DNA of 64,000 nucleotides from Triops longicaudatus (taxonomy: Eukaryota; Arthropoda; Branchiopoda; Notostraca; Triopsidae): assembly GCA_022885665.1 (NCBI GenBank), contig JAGQDJ010000042.1, forward strand, positions 248,001 to 312,000, written 5' to 3'. Both the position numbers and the translations under genes were made by a program. A model generated the notes under the pieces. That model was not told the origin of the DNA. It ran no database searches and saw nothing but the letters and a program-made list of their open reading frames with translations. Shown one piece after another: positions 10,810-23,880 of this stretch. Each line of letters opens with the position of its first letter. Within the stretch, counting starts at the first letter, position 1.

Positions 10810-10959
10810 CTACCCAATAATCAAAGTAATAGACAGATCGAGATCAGCAAAAACACCGTATTTAATGTTTAGGCTCAACTCGCTAACACACATGGCTAAC
10901 ATGCTTTTACGCACAACACAATCTGACTATTACAAACCCTTACGCAATAGAATGACGAT

Positions 10960-11304
10960 TACTGTAGAATAGTCCGGAAGTCCTGGGCTAGAAAAAATGC
11001 ACAAGCAACCAATTTAACGTGCATATCGGATACACCGAACATCTGTTGTAAAGGACTTTGGAAATAACGAACATTTGACGTAACAGATTTCAGATGGAAC
11101 GGAGTTTGGGCACAATAAGCTCCGGATGTAACGAACTTCGAATATCAAGAACCTCGAATACAGCTTCAGATGTAGTGAATTTTGGACATAATGCGAAAGT
11201 TAAAGACTTAAGGAATTTCGGGTACAGTGAACTTCGGATTTCACGACATTCTGACAATTATCAGTTTTCTGTATACTACATTTCATTACAGCGAGATTTT
11301 GCTG
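10960..11304. mobile_element. degenerate pogo/Tc1-type MITE
   Basis: The right end, read outward on the minus strand, is CAGCAAAATCTCGCTGTAAT, matching the terminal repeat of the copy at 19873-20047. The interior carries the sub-motif typical of this class, variants of 'GTAACGAACTTCGGAT', several times between 11060 and 11250. The left end near 10960 is decayed and its position is approximate. Confidence 0.55.
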
Positions 11305-13100
11305 AATTCTGCAACATACGTTCAAAGTCGTACGGAGTAAAAAAGCTCATTGGAGGATTTCTGCACCGTGGCTATGAAAACCGTCGGCGACAATGACTTT
11401 CCCTCGTTGGAGAATTTTTTTAAAGATCAATACCGTATAAAAGAGACATTTACGAGACGAGGGCTACTTGAATGCACGAACAGAAATTGTGAAGTGCAAA
11501 ATGTTGCCCTGGGTGATCTATTGTTGTAAGAAACGCAATGGAGCAAAGCGGGCCGTTGTGTAAAACAGCTTCTCTTAGAGGAAACAGGGCCGGAAGAAGG
11601 AAAACGTTGGCTCGGCTCCGTACTATACCTGTTACCGGGTTTTCAGTTCATAAATCAATTCTCTTTATTCCTGCAAACTAATTTACCTCACCTTGTTTAA
11701 TTAGTGAAAAGTTAAGCGAAGCAGAACCACCATTGATTCGACTGCCGTATTTACGAAGTTTCCCTTATTTTAGGCTAAAATTGCAAGTTTTGAGGATTTA
11801 GATACCAGCAATACACCAAATCCTCGTTGTTTCAAAAGTGGCAACGAAAGAGTGCAAAGTCATGCCCAACTAGTAGACTAACACATTAATGACAGTTAAA
11901 TTCTATGACCGTCAATAAAAAAGGAGACAAATGCAAGAGAATTAATGGTCAGAATTTACGAAATTATGCTTCATTTAAAAGGTTATATTCTACCGCAAAT
12001 ATACATAAAAGTCTTTATAAGGTACAAAAGTCTTTATAATGTAGAAAAATGGTTTCTTCACATTTTTTCGACAATTCCGGAAAAAATCTCCCTTTTTGCC
12101 TTTGTAATGTTGAGAAAGTAAAGTAATCTTCACGTTAGCACTGTCACTTTATACAAAAGCTGCGTCCCATAAACCCTTGCACTACAAAACTCCAAAAAGT
12201 AGGAATTCTTAGAAAAAATGAGAAATGTCCGGGCTATTTATGTCCACTTATAGGTTTTCTCATGAAAAAGACTAAAAATACCGTAGCTTTCTGGACTAAA
12301 GCTCGCTTTTTCTAGGTAGCCACCCTCTTTTTACCATTCACCCTCAAAAATGGTCTTTCAATGCTTTTCGTACCCGTTTTTGCCTGATAAAAAGATACAT
12401 TGTTATACAAAATAGACATATGGCAGCTGTTTATTAGCTTAGCCCACTCTTTCGTGAACACCTTTGAACTATGCGGGCTCTCCTGACACAGTCGTGACAA
12501 AAATCCCCACATTCCTCTATTTCTTTTCTAAGAAACAGACCCCAAAAAAGGGGAAAATGGGTTTCAGCACCTTTTTTAACCCTACAATAGGAGTTAAAAA
12601 AAAGCTTAAGGTAGTAGATTATTGCTAAGTGAAGCTGTAAACTTATGCACAAGGCAAACGAACAGTTGCTGACTGCGTAATGGTTTCTTTTCTAACAAAA
12701 CACCTAGATCAATGTTTTTTCTGAACAACACTTGAAGGGCGAGAGCGCAGCTCGTTACCATTGTTTAGTAACAGAATCGGATTACACAAATGTTACATCC
12801 AAATTAGTATTATATTATTATAGTACTGTACTTGAGAGTTTTAGGGATGGCAAGTTACAGTTACTTAAGCCCTGTATTATACAATAACATCAAGAAAGCA
12901 AGAAATGCTTAGGAAACAAATACCAAAATATTAAAGGCACATGCCGTACCACAAGATTTTTATAAAACACAAGTTATTCCAATCTTAGCGGTACTTAATT
13001 TCTTTATTTTTATAAGTTGCTTTATTTTACAAATTTAGTTTCATTACACTTATTTTTACAAATTTTCTTACTAAATTGTATCGCAATTTTAAAACAGTTA
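11305..13100. other. AT-rich non-coding stretch
   Basis: No gene, RNA or repeat recognised. Short ORFs on either strand have no recognisable domains and overlap each other. Confidence 0.6.
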
Positions 13101-13104
13101 ATTT

Positions 13105-13650
13105 TCACAATGATTGACCAACTGGGAAACGCTTCCTATCATGTGCCTCCAACTCATCACCATACCGGGGAAAACAGTATTGCAACGGATGGCAAACTCG
13201 AAGTTGAGGTGTTTGCGCAAACGTCGCAGGTGCAATGCTTGCACGGTGTCTTGGTTCCTGCGGGTTTGTTGGTGGGTACTTGCGCTGCCCAGTGACTTGG
13301 AGTGTAATAGTTACGGGACGGACCATTTCCTCCGGTATAGCTTTTTAACTTTCTGGTCGGCGTTTTCTTGTGCCGATGCAGTGGGCGAAGAGCCCCAAAC
13401 TCCCCTTGTGCCTATGCATTCAGTTAGAAAAGACAAGTCCAGGTGTGTGTCAAGGAAGCCGCGGCAGCCGTCAAGGTGTGCACAAGGAGACCAGTGCCGC
13501 ACACGTATAGACTGTTCAAGAGTACTGGAGACACACAGGACGGTATATAGGATACTACTTCCCCATCCGTGCCTTGACGAAAACTTTGCTTCAATGAATG
13601 CACATGCAACGTTTGCAGCTGCTCGGGAAGTCTCCAGACGCTTTTTTTAA
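13105..13650. promoter_or_regulatory. GC-richer island, candidate regulatory module
   Basis: Base composition rises sharply against the flanks. Open frames occur on both strands (the longest is 178 codons on plus, 13114-13650), but none has a recognisable domain. Antisense frames over the same bases suggest the openness comes from composition rather than coding. A regulatory role is inference only. Confidence 0.25.
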
Positions 13651-13893
13651 AGATATATACTTAGTACTCGCAGGCTTCCTTTTTTTTTTACTAACAGTAT
13701 GTATGGCATGCACACTATGTGTTGCCAATGACTGTCACAGTGCTAAACCCTCTGATTAGAGCATCCATTATTGCCAATAATTGCAGTTAACTTCAATCAT
13801 GTACGAAGAAAACATTATTTGGAAAAAAAATACCAGAGCTCCTAAGCTCCAATTAAAGTGTACCGAAGTTAGCAGACGTTGCAAAAATCAATA

Positions 13894-14122
13894 CAGTAAA
13901 ATCTAGCTATAACAGAAACTGGTATAACGTATTATCTGCTGTTGCGTGCAATGCTCTAGCATAACTAAGGAATTTTCCCGTCCAGAGAAAGAGTTCAGTA
14001 CTTCTCGAATTCATAATACCCTACTTCTTCCCCCTGTGCAGTAACATAACTCGTGACCTTTCAACTCGTCCACACAGTGCAAGAAAAGTTCTAAAAGAGT
14101 TCGTCCTAGCGACACTCTACTA
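13894..14122. mobile_element. pogo-like MITE
   Basis: Begins CAGTAAAATCTAGCTATAAC after a TA. The right end reads TAGTAGAGTGTCGCTAG on the minus strand. The two ends align with each other and with the other copies in this window. Length is 229 bp with no coding capacity. The terminal C of the right end appears mutated to T. Confidence 0.6.
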
Positions 14123-16260
14123 TTGTTCAGATTCAAAACCATTGCGCTTGAACTACAAGAATCTTCGGTTGACGTCGTAAGTTAGACAAGACACTCACTC
14201 AAACTGTTGACAGTAAAAGTAAATAACAACAACACGTGATTTCCCTATTACGTCGAGATTACGCGATTAATCCCCGACGAATTCGCAATAAAACCGAAAA
14301 TATAATAGATGTTTTGTTACTGGCCAGTAAGATTTTTGCCTTTTGAAGAAAACCGTAAACGTACATTTTCAGAAGCCACGTTAATGTTAAAACAGTTTTT
14401 TTTATATTTGAACCATTTTTACAGAATGATGTCTGAATATTCCCCGTTACTCTCCCATAAAGGATATGTGTATACCGGGGCCGTAATATTCACACGGGAA
14501 CCTATAACGGCTATTATGATTATAAAAAAATCTTCACACTTGCTAGACAACGTACACTGCTATTAAGAGTAAAAAAAGAATCTTAGGTAATAAACAGCCC
14601 CTGTGATAAGACCATTTATTGTTGCACAACTAAACGACCTCCATAAAATTAGGAAGATGAAAGTCTGGTAAATTGAACCTTGTAATTATTTTCGGCAAGC
14701 TAAACCAATTCAATGTGATTTGTAATTTTGTCGTAAGATTTCAGTTCGAATCAATCTTGGGGGGAAAAACGTCTGAAGTTATGCCAGTAAACGACTCTAA
14801 AAAAAAACATTTTGAGTACTTCTAAAAAGTCAGCATTAAATCAAAAGTAAGTCACATAGTCTTTTCTACTTTTAATGCAATCAATATTAAACTCCTTTTC
14901 ATTGGCAACAAATATTCACATCCCGTGAAATAGTTCCTTCACTAGAAATTTGTATTTTTTGCTCAGAGTCCCAGTGCATTTCAATTCAAACTTTGCTTTA
15001 GCTCATTTTTCTGCAAGTGCTATATTTTCTTATATGTGGCGATATAATGCAGTTTGATTTAGTTCAAGTTCAAAAATGAAATTTACGGAAATCCGCCCTC
15101 TCCCTAACGTCAACATGGAAATTCAACGCAGAATGCTTAGTCGGCTGTTACATTAGAAGTCTGTTGTTGACAACTGGTGAGAATCTCGCTTTTCTTCAAT
15201 TTAAACTATAGTACATTTCTTATTGTTGACATTGTCTCGTATTGTGACACTGCTCAATGTTAGCAAAATGACTGACGTTTCTGGCTACCCTAATAGCGCA
15301 TACGTCTTCCATCGGTGTGTTTAAGCTTTTTTAATAGTCTTATTAACGTTCAGCAACATTAAAACTTCTCAGACTTGCTTTTTTCTGTTGATGTGCTACA
15401 TGGGTAAGACAAACGTGCCAGACAGGAAATGGAAGAAGCCGTCTAAATAATGTTTGACTTCGACGAAATCGTCAAACGAAATATTTTAAGTCACTTCCAG
15501 AAGCAACTGACTGAACTATACTGGTCACGAATTTAGACTTTTGATTTCTTTTTGATGCTAATGCACTTCACTGTAGGATTGCAGAAAAATAATAATTGAC
15601 GCAATTGGCAGCTAGTCAAATCTACCATCATTGCGCGTTTCAGGATCTCTTTATTTGCACGAATCGAAAATAAATATTATGTGCAATTAGCATTATTCTA
15701 CTAGCTAGAACGCTTCGCTGATTTGGGTTTTATTTTCTTGCACGCTCAGATCACAATATGTATCGCAAAATTCATTTCTTTCTTTGTGTATATCGAGCCG
15801 TCTAAAATGCTATGATAGCCTACCCATCGTTTTTCACAGCAATGAATAAAGAAGAGATTTAAGCTTGGTATCTGAAAAGATTTACGAATACTTCTCGCGA
15901 AACTGAAAACTAAGCAAAATGGGGGAAAATAATAAACATAATTATTTCACTTGCCAAAAAGAATGGGAGAGTATATTATCGAAGCCCCTTTTTTCGTTTC
16001 TACATTTGGCCTTTTTTTAAATTTTTTTCTTAGCTGCTGCTCTTGCAGATCCAACAGAAGAACAGGTGGTGGCCCCAAACCCCCAAAATTCGGCTAGGGA
16101 AGTCAGGGGTAACCGTTCCATTGAGTGTGCGACCATCTCCACCAACCAAGCTATGAGTCGGCAACAATAGAAAAAGAAAAAAAATGGCTCCACGGTTGTA
16201 ACGCATCCTTTCAACTCTTTTTAGCTTATTTACTTTTCTCTCTAGTCTTGAATAATCAAA
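14123..16260. other. AT-rich non-coding stretch
   Basis: No gene or RNA seen. The 85-codon ORF at 14309-14566 has no domain or coding signature and is probably chance. Confidence 0.6.
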
Positions 16261-16560
16261 TGCCTAGGTTTTAATCGCCATAGCAACCAGAGAAGCTCCA
16301 AAGCCGTGTGATGGGGGGTAAAAAGAGCCGACAAGGTGTTGTGAAGGCCCAAGTCCGGGAAACGACATGCGTTAATGAGTCGTTATTCTCTTTGGTTGCG
16401 AGAAGAAGAAGCATTGTTGCCGCGACGCACACCCGACTGCCTTATTAGCCGATTGCGCCAGCCGTGTAACTCTTTTTCTGCACACATACACACACAGGTG
16501 TGCCTACAAGGGACAGGTGCAGTACACCCTTCGAAGACAAAAAAGGGGGAAGACGAAAGC
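16260..16560. promoter_or_regulatory. GC-richer island with (CA)n core
   Basis: A compact higher-GC block centred on an alternating CA/TA tract at 16481-16496. It is one of several similar blocks in the gene-poor interval. Function is inferred from composition only. Confidence 0.25.
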
Positions 16561-17984
16561 TTCTTCATGCGCCCGTGACCAAAAACCCACAATTCTTCTC
16601 AAAGAACCGTGCAAACCCATGTGCGTAACACTTCTACAAGTGTTCTTTTCATCCACCTTGCCCTTTTTAAGGAGCTAACTGCTGGGATTCATTACCCATT
16701 GGAAGTTATGGACCAATGAGTAATACAGCTGGCAACTTTCAGGGGGGACACAACCGGAAGGAAAACTTTCTTTATACAGTCAACGCGGTTAGTAAACGAA
16801 CAAACTTTTATGAACTGCCGGAAACAGGAGTAAAAATTCGATTTCTTGAATGCCTGTTGTAACAGAAGGTAACTAATGGAAGAAACTCCCACAAGGCTAA
16901 GCGCTGTCTTGGAATTTTTTTTGGGGCAATCTATTTGTTTGTGTGTGATTTGCAAAGCTGTGCTAGCGTATGCACCGAACAAGTGCGCGCATTAGCTTTT
17001 CGACAGATGTTGATGGCATAAGTCGACAAATACAATCATAAAAGATACAAAGATTTTGGTTAGAGTTTTCTTTCGGCGTGGAACACATTAAGCTGCTCCG
17101 TTCTTTCTGAATGTTTGATTTGAAAGCCATATGGCAAAATTGTACACTTGGAGAGATATAATAGGGTGGAAAACGTGGGTGGAGTCTTTTCTACATAAGA
17201 AGGACTTGATGAAGTCTTTCGGTTTGGAAGCTTGTTATAAGACCGTTACTGTCACACGAGTGCGATACTCCTCTTGAAGTTTTTGCCGTCTTCAAATTAA
17301 TAAGGGTGGAGAAGAATAACTGCCACGATGAGCTCTCTACTTAATTCGTAGGTTGATTATGGTAAAAGCCGTCTTGTTATCAGTTTCTCAGTGCCGCATA
17401 AGAGCCTCTATTATTTACATCAGCGTATGTGAACCGAAAACGAAGAATTCATAACAGATTGCAAAATTTTAAAAATAGAACAGGTGGGATATCCATGTTA
17501 AATAACAACCGAAACAAGTTGGACTCATGCCTGTATTTCTTAGAAAACAAAAGAACGACATATTAACCTGTAATTCTGGCAAGTTAGAATTTCACTAATT
17601 ATTAGCTGCCCCATAGGTACTTTTCTTTTTACTGTCTGTTCCCCTTTTTCCCAATCCCAGGGCCCTTCACTTTACTAGCTTTACTGTATGTAAATATTCT
17701 GCGAAAAGAATGGCTTAAAACGCCTTACAAGCAAAACCGTGAAAAACGGGACTGCGTAAACCAGTGCTTTTCAAAAGTGGGTAAGTTACTCAAAGGTGGG
17801 TAAAAGTTGTTCAGATCTGGAAAAAGGTGCTTATCTGAAGAAAAATTTGAATCAAAGGTTCTTGATTTTTTGGGGGACGATTTTTTGTCCGAAAGAAACG
17901 AAATGTCAAAGTAGGCTAACCTTCGATCAGTAGTGCTTACACTTATAGTATTTTCGTTTTGCGGCCCAGGTATACGTAAATTAT

Positions 17985-18410
17985 GGGAGAATAACATGGG
18001 GAATTGCCAGACATACAGTAAAAACGGTTCAGATTTCAAAGAAACCGTTTCAAGTAGCGTTGCAGTTAGGGATATCTACTGCAATAGTTTGAGCATTTCT
18101 TCAAAACGGCTTTTATTACATTTCAAAAGTATGATTGAATATTTGCTGCTTTGTACTATACGGAAAAACTGCAATCGGGCAAACGGGTGCAGTAGATGAT
18201 TTGTAAAAAAAAAATTAAAGCGAAACGAAAAATTCAATAGATTAGATAAGTTTTTGTTCTATAGTGTCCGAAATTGTTAGGATTTATCTGTCCGTTTTAT
18301 GCTGTACGTCAGTCCAGATATTCTATTTGACTTCGCCTTTTGCTATTAGACACTGTGACAGATCTAACCTCTACGGAGGAAACGATGTCCTTGTTTATTG
18401 TGAAAAATTC
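17985..18410. repeat. dispersed repeat, copy 1
   Basis: Alignable in the same orientation with 38860-39265. Shared blocks include 'GGTTCAGAT.TCAAAG', 'TTGAAT.TTTGCT.CTTT', 'ATACG.AAAAACTG', 'ATTTGACTTC' and 'AAACGATGTCC' against 'AAGCGATGTCC'. I could not assign it to a transposon class; no terminal repeats are evident. Confidence 0.7.
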
Positions 18411-18419
18411 CAGAAGTTG

Positions 18420-19870
18420 TTTATACCGGGATCTTGATACACAACGGTACAATAACCGTTGAAGTAAACTATATTTTGAACTTTAACCTTGCTGCCAGAA
18501 AAGTTTTTAAAATTATGTAGCGAGATTTACAAAATCTTTCGGAGTATAGTCGAATGTAATGCGCAAAATAAGTCGAGCAAAAAGCCATAAACAATGTTTC
18601 AAGTCGACTCCAAACGTTTTTAGGGTTCATGGTGTTATCACCCCGCAAGCGGCACTGTCAATATATTTGAGTTTCGAATTCAGAGACAGACCGTGCACCT
18701 TACCTCTTTCAAGTGTCGGGTGAGTCGGCGCCATGAGTGGCCGTGCCGAGCTCGATGGCTTGGGTTTTGGCTATGATGGTCTTGAGATTGGGTTGGAGTT
18801 GTCCTCGAAGACGGCAACTTGTCCGCGATAGGAGCGGCGACCAATGCTCCGTATCGTTGATCCTAAACAAACCAACCCACCAAAAGTTTATTATTACTAA
18901 TCTGTGCAAACGATCAGCTGGCCAAAGCAAGATGCCTTTTGCCACCGATGAAAAATACTCTAAAAGGCAAACGGGTGCTTCTCTATTCTCGCATCGTTTT
19001 ACATTTTTCGACTCACAAGGGTACTAGGATACGTTAGCTGAAGTCACAAATTTTAACACAAGTGAAATAAAGAAATTGTGGAGTATTCGGGGGTGGAGGT
19101 GCCAGTTTTTCCAACAACTCATAATATCAGGAATAATGTATTTCAGTTCTGCAATTTCTTTAGAGAAAACGCCCACTTTTGCTAAATATTTCCCTTTCAG
19201 AAGCCACTAGCGCCCACCCAAACTTATTTTTAAGAAGCGAATTTTAAAAACAACAAAGACAATTATTGTAGGACATCTTGAGTAACAGTATAAAGTGAAC
19301 AGTCATTTCAGAACTGTGAAGTTAAAACTACATATTGCAAACGTGAATATGACGTAAACAGTCGGGGTTTTTCTCCAAACTACATCAACGCTTTAAGAAA
19401 TCCCGCGGTTTGTGTTTATAAAAAAGCTTCTAACAAAGATTTTTTGAGTAAAACAATTCGGAATTCTAGGAGTCTAATTGTTTAGCAAACGACGCAATCC
19501 GTGTTTACCGACTGAGCGACAGAAAATTTTTAGGTATGGCCCTCATTTAAGCCTGTACAAAACGGAGAAAGCTCACAGCCCCCCCCCCCCCCGTGAAACG
19601 GTTTGGAGACAACTATGAACCTGCCGAATGAGCCGCAGAACTACACAATCTACGGTTTTATAACTAGGTAATATGTAAAGTCCGTTACATCTGGAATCCT
19701 TTATATAGGAAGTAATTTAATTTAGAAGTTCATTACATCTGGATTTTTCATATGTTTTCGTTTTATCGAGGCTTAAAAAACATGAATTTCATTTCAGCAC
19801 GAGTATTAATACGCTTGTTATAACGCGAGTATTAGCTAAGCTTCCTTTTTATTTAAGTTTGCCTAGTTCA
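18420..19870. other. non-coding stretch with a 14-C homopolymer
   Basis: No gene recognised. The tract holds a run of 14 C residues at 19579-19592. Decayed fragments near 19677-19750 ('AGTCCGTTACATCTGGAAT', then 'AAGTTCATTACATCTGGATT') resemble the interior of pogo-like MITEs. Confidence 0.6.
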
Positions 19871-19872
19871 TA

Positions 19873-20047
19873 CAGTAAAATCTCGCTTAACGTACACTAG
19901 GTTTAGAGAACAATCGGTTGTTGTGCTCAAATCGACATGTCCCGCGGAATAAAAAGCATTTATTTCCATACTGGCTATTGCGTATAGCTGACTATAACGG
20001 ACAAGCTTTCCATCTCCATGCGTGTAGGCTATAACAAGATTTGGCTG
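19873..20047. mobile_element. pogo-like MITE, best preserved copy
   Basis: A 175-bp element flanked by TA on both sides (19871-19872 and 20048-20049). The left terminus is CAGTAAAATCTCGCTTAACG; the right terminus read inward is CAGCCAAATCTTGTTATAGC, so the terminal repeats match over about 20 bp with a few changes. A CAG start, TA duplication and 'CTCG.TATAACG' termini are typical of the pogo/Tigger group of Tc1/mariner. No transposase. Confidence 0.75.
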
Positions 20048-20059
20048 TACAGTACGTCA

Positions 20060-20105
20060 ATTAGTTAGAGTAGGTAGTAAAGTTAGTTTAGGTAAAGTAG
20101 TGACG
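20060..20105 (+). repeat. short TTAGG-like tract
   Basis: A 45-bp run of TTAG-derived units (TTAGTTAGAGTAGGTAGTAA and similar) next to the MITE at 19873-20047. It is a minor member of the degenerate telomere-like tracts in this window. Confidence 0.4.
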
Positions 20106-21218
20106 CTGGAGGTACCTGTAACCAAAATAAGCAAAAAGATAAAAAATCGGGAGACAAAAGTAGTCAGAAACGATCCATAGCAAAAGGCATTCTTATTTTC
20201 TTTGTGTATTATTACTCAATAGCTGTAGTGTTAACACTGTAATGTTTGTTCCGCGTATGAATAGAAAAAAAAACTTTTAAAAAATACCGGCGAAAGTTGG
20301 TGACTGCTACAACTACTGTTAACACGAACAGAAGATGAAGCATCGTTCAAACTTTCGATCTCATCATGAGATGATGTTCCTTTGTCCACGACTAGAGGTG
20401 TTTGACTTGCGCTACGCTGATGATGCTTCTTTTGTTGACGAAAGGTAGCTAAAGGAATTCGTTCTACACTCATCTTTTCAGTTGTCACTATGATTCTAAA
20501 TATTCGCAAGTAGATATTATAAGAATTGTAAACACTACAGTTTTCGCTTTACACGAACAAAAACCCGATGATTTTCAGTAACGAGCTTCTACTTGTGTCG
20601 AGACATGGAAGATTTTCAAACCTGCATCTTTTCAGTTCCAAAACAAACGGTTGCCATAACGACAGTCCGCACAGTTGTCATGTTGGCCTCCAAAGCGCGC
20701 GCAACACAAACCCATTTATCATCCGAATGTAAATTTCTGAAAATCAAACTTTGCACTGGGGTTCTTTGCCATTGTAATTTATTTTTATTATTATTTCTCT
20801 TACATTGCCGAAGATGATAAAAGATTGAAATCCAGGCTTCATATGGTGAAGCTCAACTGAACTTGAGTTTTGAACAATTAGGCCAACGATTGACCCAAAA
20901 ATTGAAATTGACCCAACAAAGTAAAGCTGGATGAATGGTGAGTTACGCTAAGTTCATACATTTTAGGCCCCAGAGAAGCGACGGAAATTCAGATACGGAA
21001 AGATGGCAGCTTACGAGCAACTATACACTTCCACAATTTTACAATTCTTCATTTTGTTTTAGTTTAATCTTCTTCAGTCTGACATTGCTGTTAATTTACA
21101 CAATCAACGGTATTTCATAAGTGTAAAACTTAATTGCAACAAAACCATTAGTTTCGTTTATAAATGCGTAATTTTGAAATTTTAGTTACATTTACAACAA
21201 AAATAGCTGTAGTTCGTG

Positions 21219-21469
21219 CAGTAGCGCAGCCAGGGGGTAGGCCCGGCAGGTCCAGGCCTACCCCGAAATTCTTAAAAAAAAAAAATCTTGACTCCTCCTT
21301 TTCGCAATTGTAGCAGGTCTTACGTTGATGCACATGGATTTCATGAATGTCTTCTTGCGTCGGCCGGTGAGCTACTCTACTCTCTTCCAATATGTGTGTA
21401 ATTGAGGCAAATTGAGGGGCGTTTGAGTGTACAGGCCTACCCCGAAACAAATTCCTCGCTGCGCCTCTG
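21219..21469. mobile_element. hAT-like non-autonomous element with perfect 8-bp target duplication
   Basis: A 251-bp element. The left end is CAGTAGCGCAGCCAGGGGGT and the right end, inverted, is CAGAGGCGCAGCGAGGAAT. A second inner inverted block, AGGCCTACCCCGAAA, recurs at both ends. It is flanked by the identical octamer AGTTCGTG at 21211-21218 and 21470-21477. An 8-bp duplication with CAG..GCG termini is diagnostic of the hAT superfamily. The interior has no transposase. Confidence 0.9.
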
Positions 21470-21984
21470 AGTTCGTGGTTACTCAGTCTTTCCTATATAA
21501 CACTCAATTGGAGTCATAAACTGGAGCCCGCAAACCAATGCCAACAGCTTAGCTCATCAAATCTCTTCCTAGATGTAATGTACGTGTTTTAATAAGACTG
21601 ATTGAACTGTCCGTATGTTGAAAAATCTCCGCATTTTTTATTTTTATTTTTCCCCTTTTTTCCGTTCACACGATCTGGACGTGTGTTTCCCTCAGCGTAA
21701 CAGCATATGGCGTGTCTAGCTCGCACCATCAAAGAGCGCCATACACAGTCTTCTAATACTTATGGGTAGCACAACAAGAATCCCTTGATAGAGTTGGTGT
21801 TGTGCCCCGGATCTTGCCATTTCCGCCGACGTCGCCACACTGCCGAAAGCCGAAAAGGGTGTTTCATTAAACGGAAGAAGAAGAAGGGAGGGCTAACGGT
21901 CGCCCGCATACTTCACAACCTTGCTTTTTTTCTATGGAAAACATTACCTTACATAGGCGTTACGATCAGCTGAATGCTAGTCGG

Positions 21985-23215
21985 ATATTCCACGCCAACG
22001 TCCAGCCACGTGCTCTTTTCCCCTGAAAGCTTACTTTCAGAAAGTTTAATGAGGCTGATTACCATGCTTCCTCTTTATTCTTTTCCCTATTATCACATAA
22101 CACAACTTTCTGTTAGTTACCTTACTTTCTCAATCAATTCTAACTACGTTCGTCAGTTACGAGTTTTCGGAAGGAACCCGACAACTACCGACAGTGAAAA
22201 AGTCCGTGAGATAGGAGGAACCCTAAAGACAGTGAGGGCACTATTATATTTGAGGAATAAGGAGGGTAGCACAAATCTTTCCTTGAAATTCAAGTCAATA
22301 TTTGGCAATTAAAAACTTTGCCCATAATTACAGGAGATCCGTGCCAATTAAAACGTTCTCGCTTTTTTATTTTCACTTGTATCACGAACTAAACAATATT
22401 CCAAATGTATAACCACTAAATGCAAAGGTGTGTTGCTATCTATTGAGCCATTATATGCTTGGTAGAAACGTAAAATGAGATTAGACTAGCTTTCAAACTA
22501 GAAGACACTCATTTGCTACAATCGAATACTCGTTGCGACGTAAGTAACATTATGGTTAACATGTTTCCCCGTAAAAGAACTTGTCAATCAAATTTTCAAT
22601 GCCACGACATTTTGTATGCCAACGAGAATTTGCAGTTACAATCCCAATCAATACGGGACATTCTAGCTTCATCTCTGTCAAAAAATTATTACAGCGTATA
22701 AAAAGCTGAATTAAAAGATAAAAAAGCACCAGCTGTAAGGGCGCCATTTTCAAACGACATTAGGTCACTATGCCAGTGTTTCAAATACTACAAATACTTT
22801 AAATACACGGTATATTGTTTTCTTCATAAGGGTCTGCCGTTTCACCATGCTAACATTAAGTAAAAAATATTTTCCTTCTATTTGCCATGATTTTTGCTAC
22901 ATCCGACTTTCTTTACTTTAATAGAAGCTAAGTGAAGTTGCCATATTTTGTGTTTTATTCGCCATGATCGAGAAAGCTTCAGTTACAATTGGCCCAGAGC
23001 TCTCCTCTACTCTAGCCTACCTACACTTGAAAGTTAAGACTAGGATGATTGCGCATCGCTTAAGATTCAGCATCGATATATTACTGTTGAAGAGCTTGTT
23101 TGTAATTGCTTTAATTAAAATCTTGCCTCGAACAAGTTACGCAGTTTATTTTGTCTATGGCGACATTGCGAGCTTAATTGAAAAAAAAAAATAAATAAAG
23201 GGATTAGGAGTTATT
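21985..23215. other. non-coding stretch
   Basis: No gene or RNA recognised. A 112-codon ORF at 21974-22312 has no domain or signal and is probably chance. Confidence 0.55.
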
Positions 23216-23219
23216 CGCG

Positions 23220-23880
23220 CTTGTTATAAATGAAGCGCATCCACACCCTCCGAAGCAGCGTGTAACGTACGCTTTGATATTTCTTAAGCAGAAATATTGT
23301 ACACGCAGCTAAGATAGGGGTGAATTACAAGAAGCGTACAAGGGTGAGAACGTTGTTCTCTTTTACGCTTCGGCAAGCGATGCTAGGAGGTTTTGTAGAG
23401 GTCGCGTGCATTTGCAATCAGCATTGTTGCAGTCACGTGCCGGAAGCCGTCCCGTGAAGGCTCCATTATTGACAGTCACGTGACCCACGTACTCGGATAA
23501 CTTCGAGAGAAACCCGGTTCTATGAGCGACACGCGCCTTAATGAGCTAGAAGCCGTACGCCCGTTCGCTCGATGCCCCTTATTGCACGTCGAGCGAAATC
23601 CAAGTTGAACTTGCAATGTGCCCTTCCCAGGAGAAAAAAGTTTACATAACGCGTAAGACAGACCGCCGGGCTGTAGGGCATACACTTCCCTTTTGTATAG
23701 GCTATAGCAAGCACACCAAATGAGCTCCGCGCGATGCAGCTCGACCCCTCCGCGGCACGCGGACGGAAACGAGTCTTCGGATCCACTCCGGCCCAAAGCC
23801 CTCGCTATGGCACTACCACGAAGTTGTAATGAGGAATGAGTCACTCACCCACGTGCTTCGTTGCTATAGCCCCGAAAAGC
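23220..23880. promoter_or_regulatory. GC-rich island with CACGTG E-boxes
   Basis: One of the most GC-rich blocks outside genes. It contains two GTCACGTG sites 43 bp apart (23432-23439 and 23475-23482, the second extended to the palindrome GTCACGTGAC) and a third CACGTG at 23850-23855. GTCACGTG is the site for USF/MITF/TFE-type bHLH-zip factors. The overlapping minus-strand frames (82 and 122 codons) show no domain. Regulatory function is inferred. Confidence 0.4.

Noticed and set aside
10353..10817. A 154-codon minus-strand ORF read as a whole gene
   Set aside because: It begins at a non-ATG codon, has no domain, and is overlapped by a 137-codon ORF on the other strand. Only the spliced 59-nt segment at its 5' end was kept as a candidate.
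13114..13650. A 178-codon plus-strand ORF
   Set aside because: No recognisable domain or splice structure. Several antisense frames are open over the same bases, so the openness is explained by higher GC composition.
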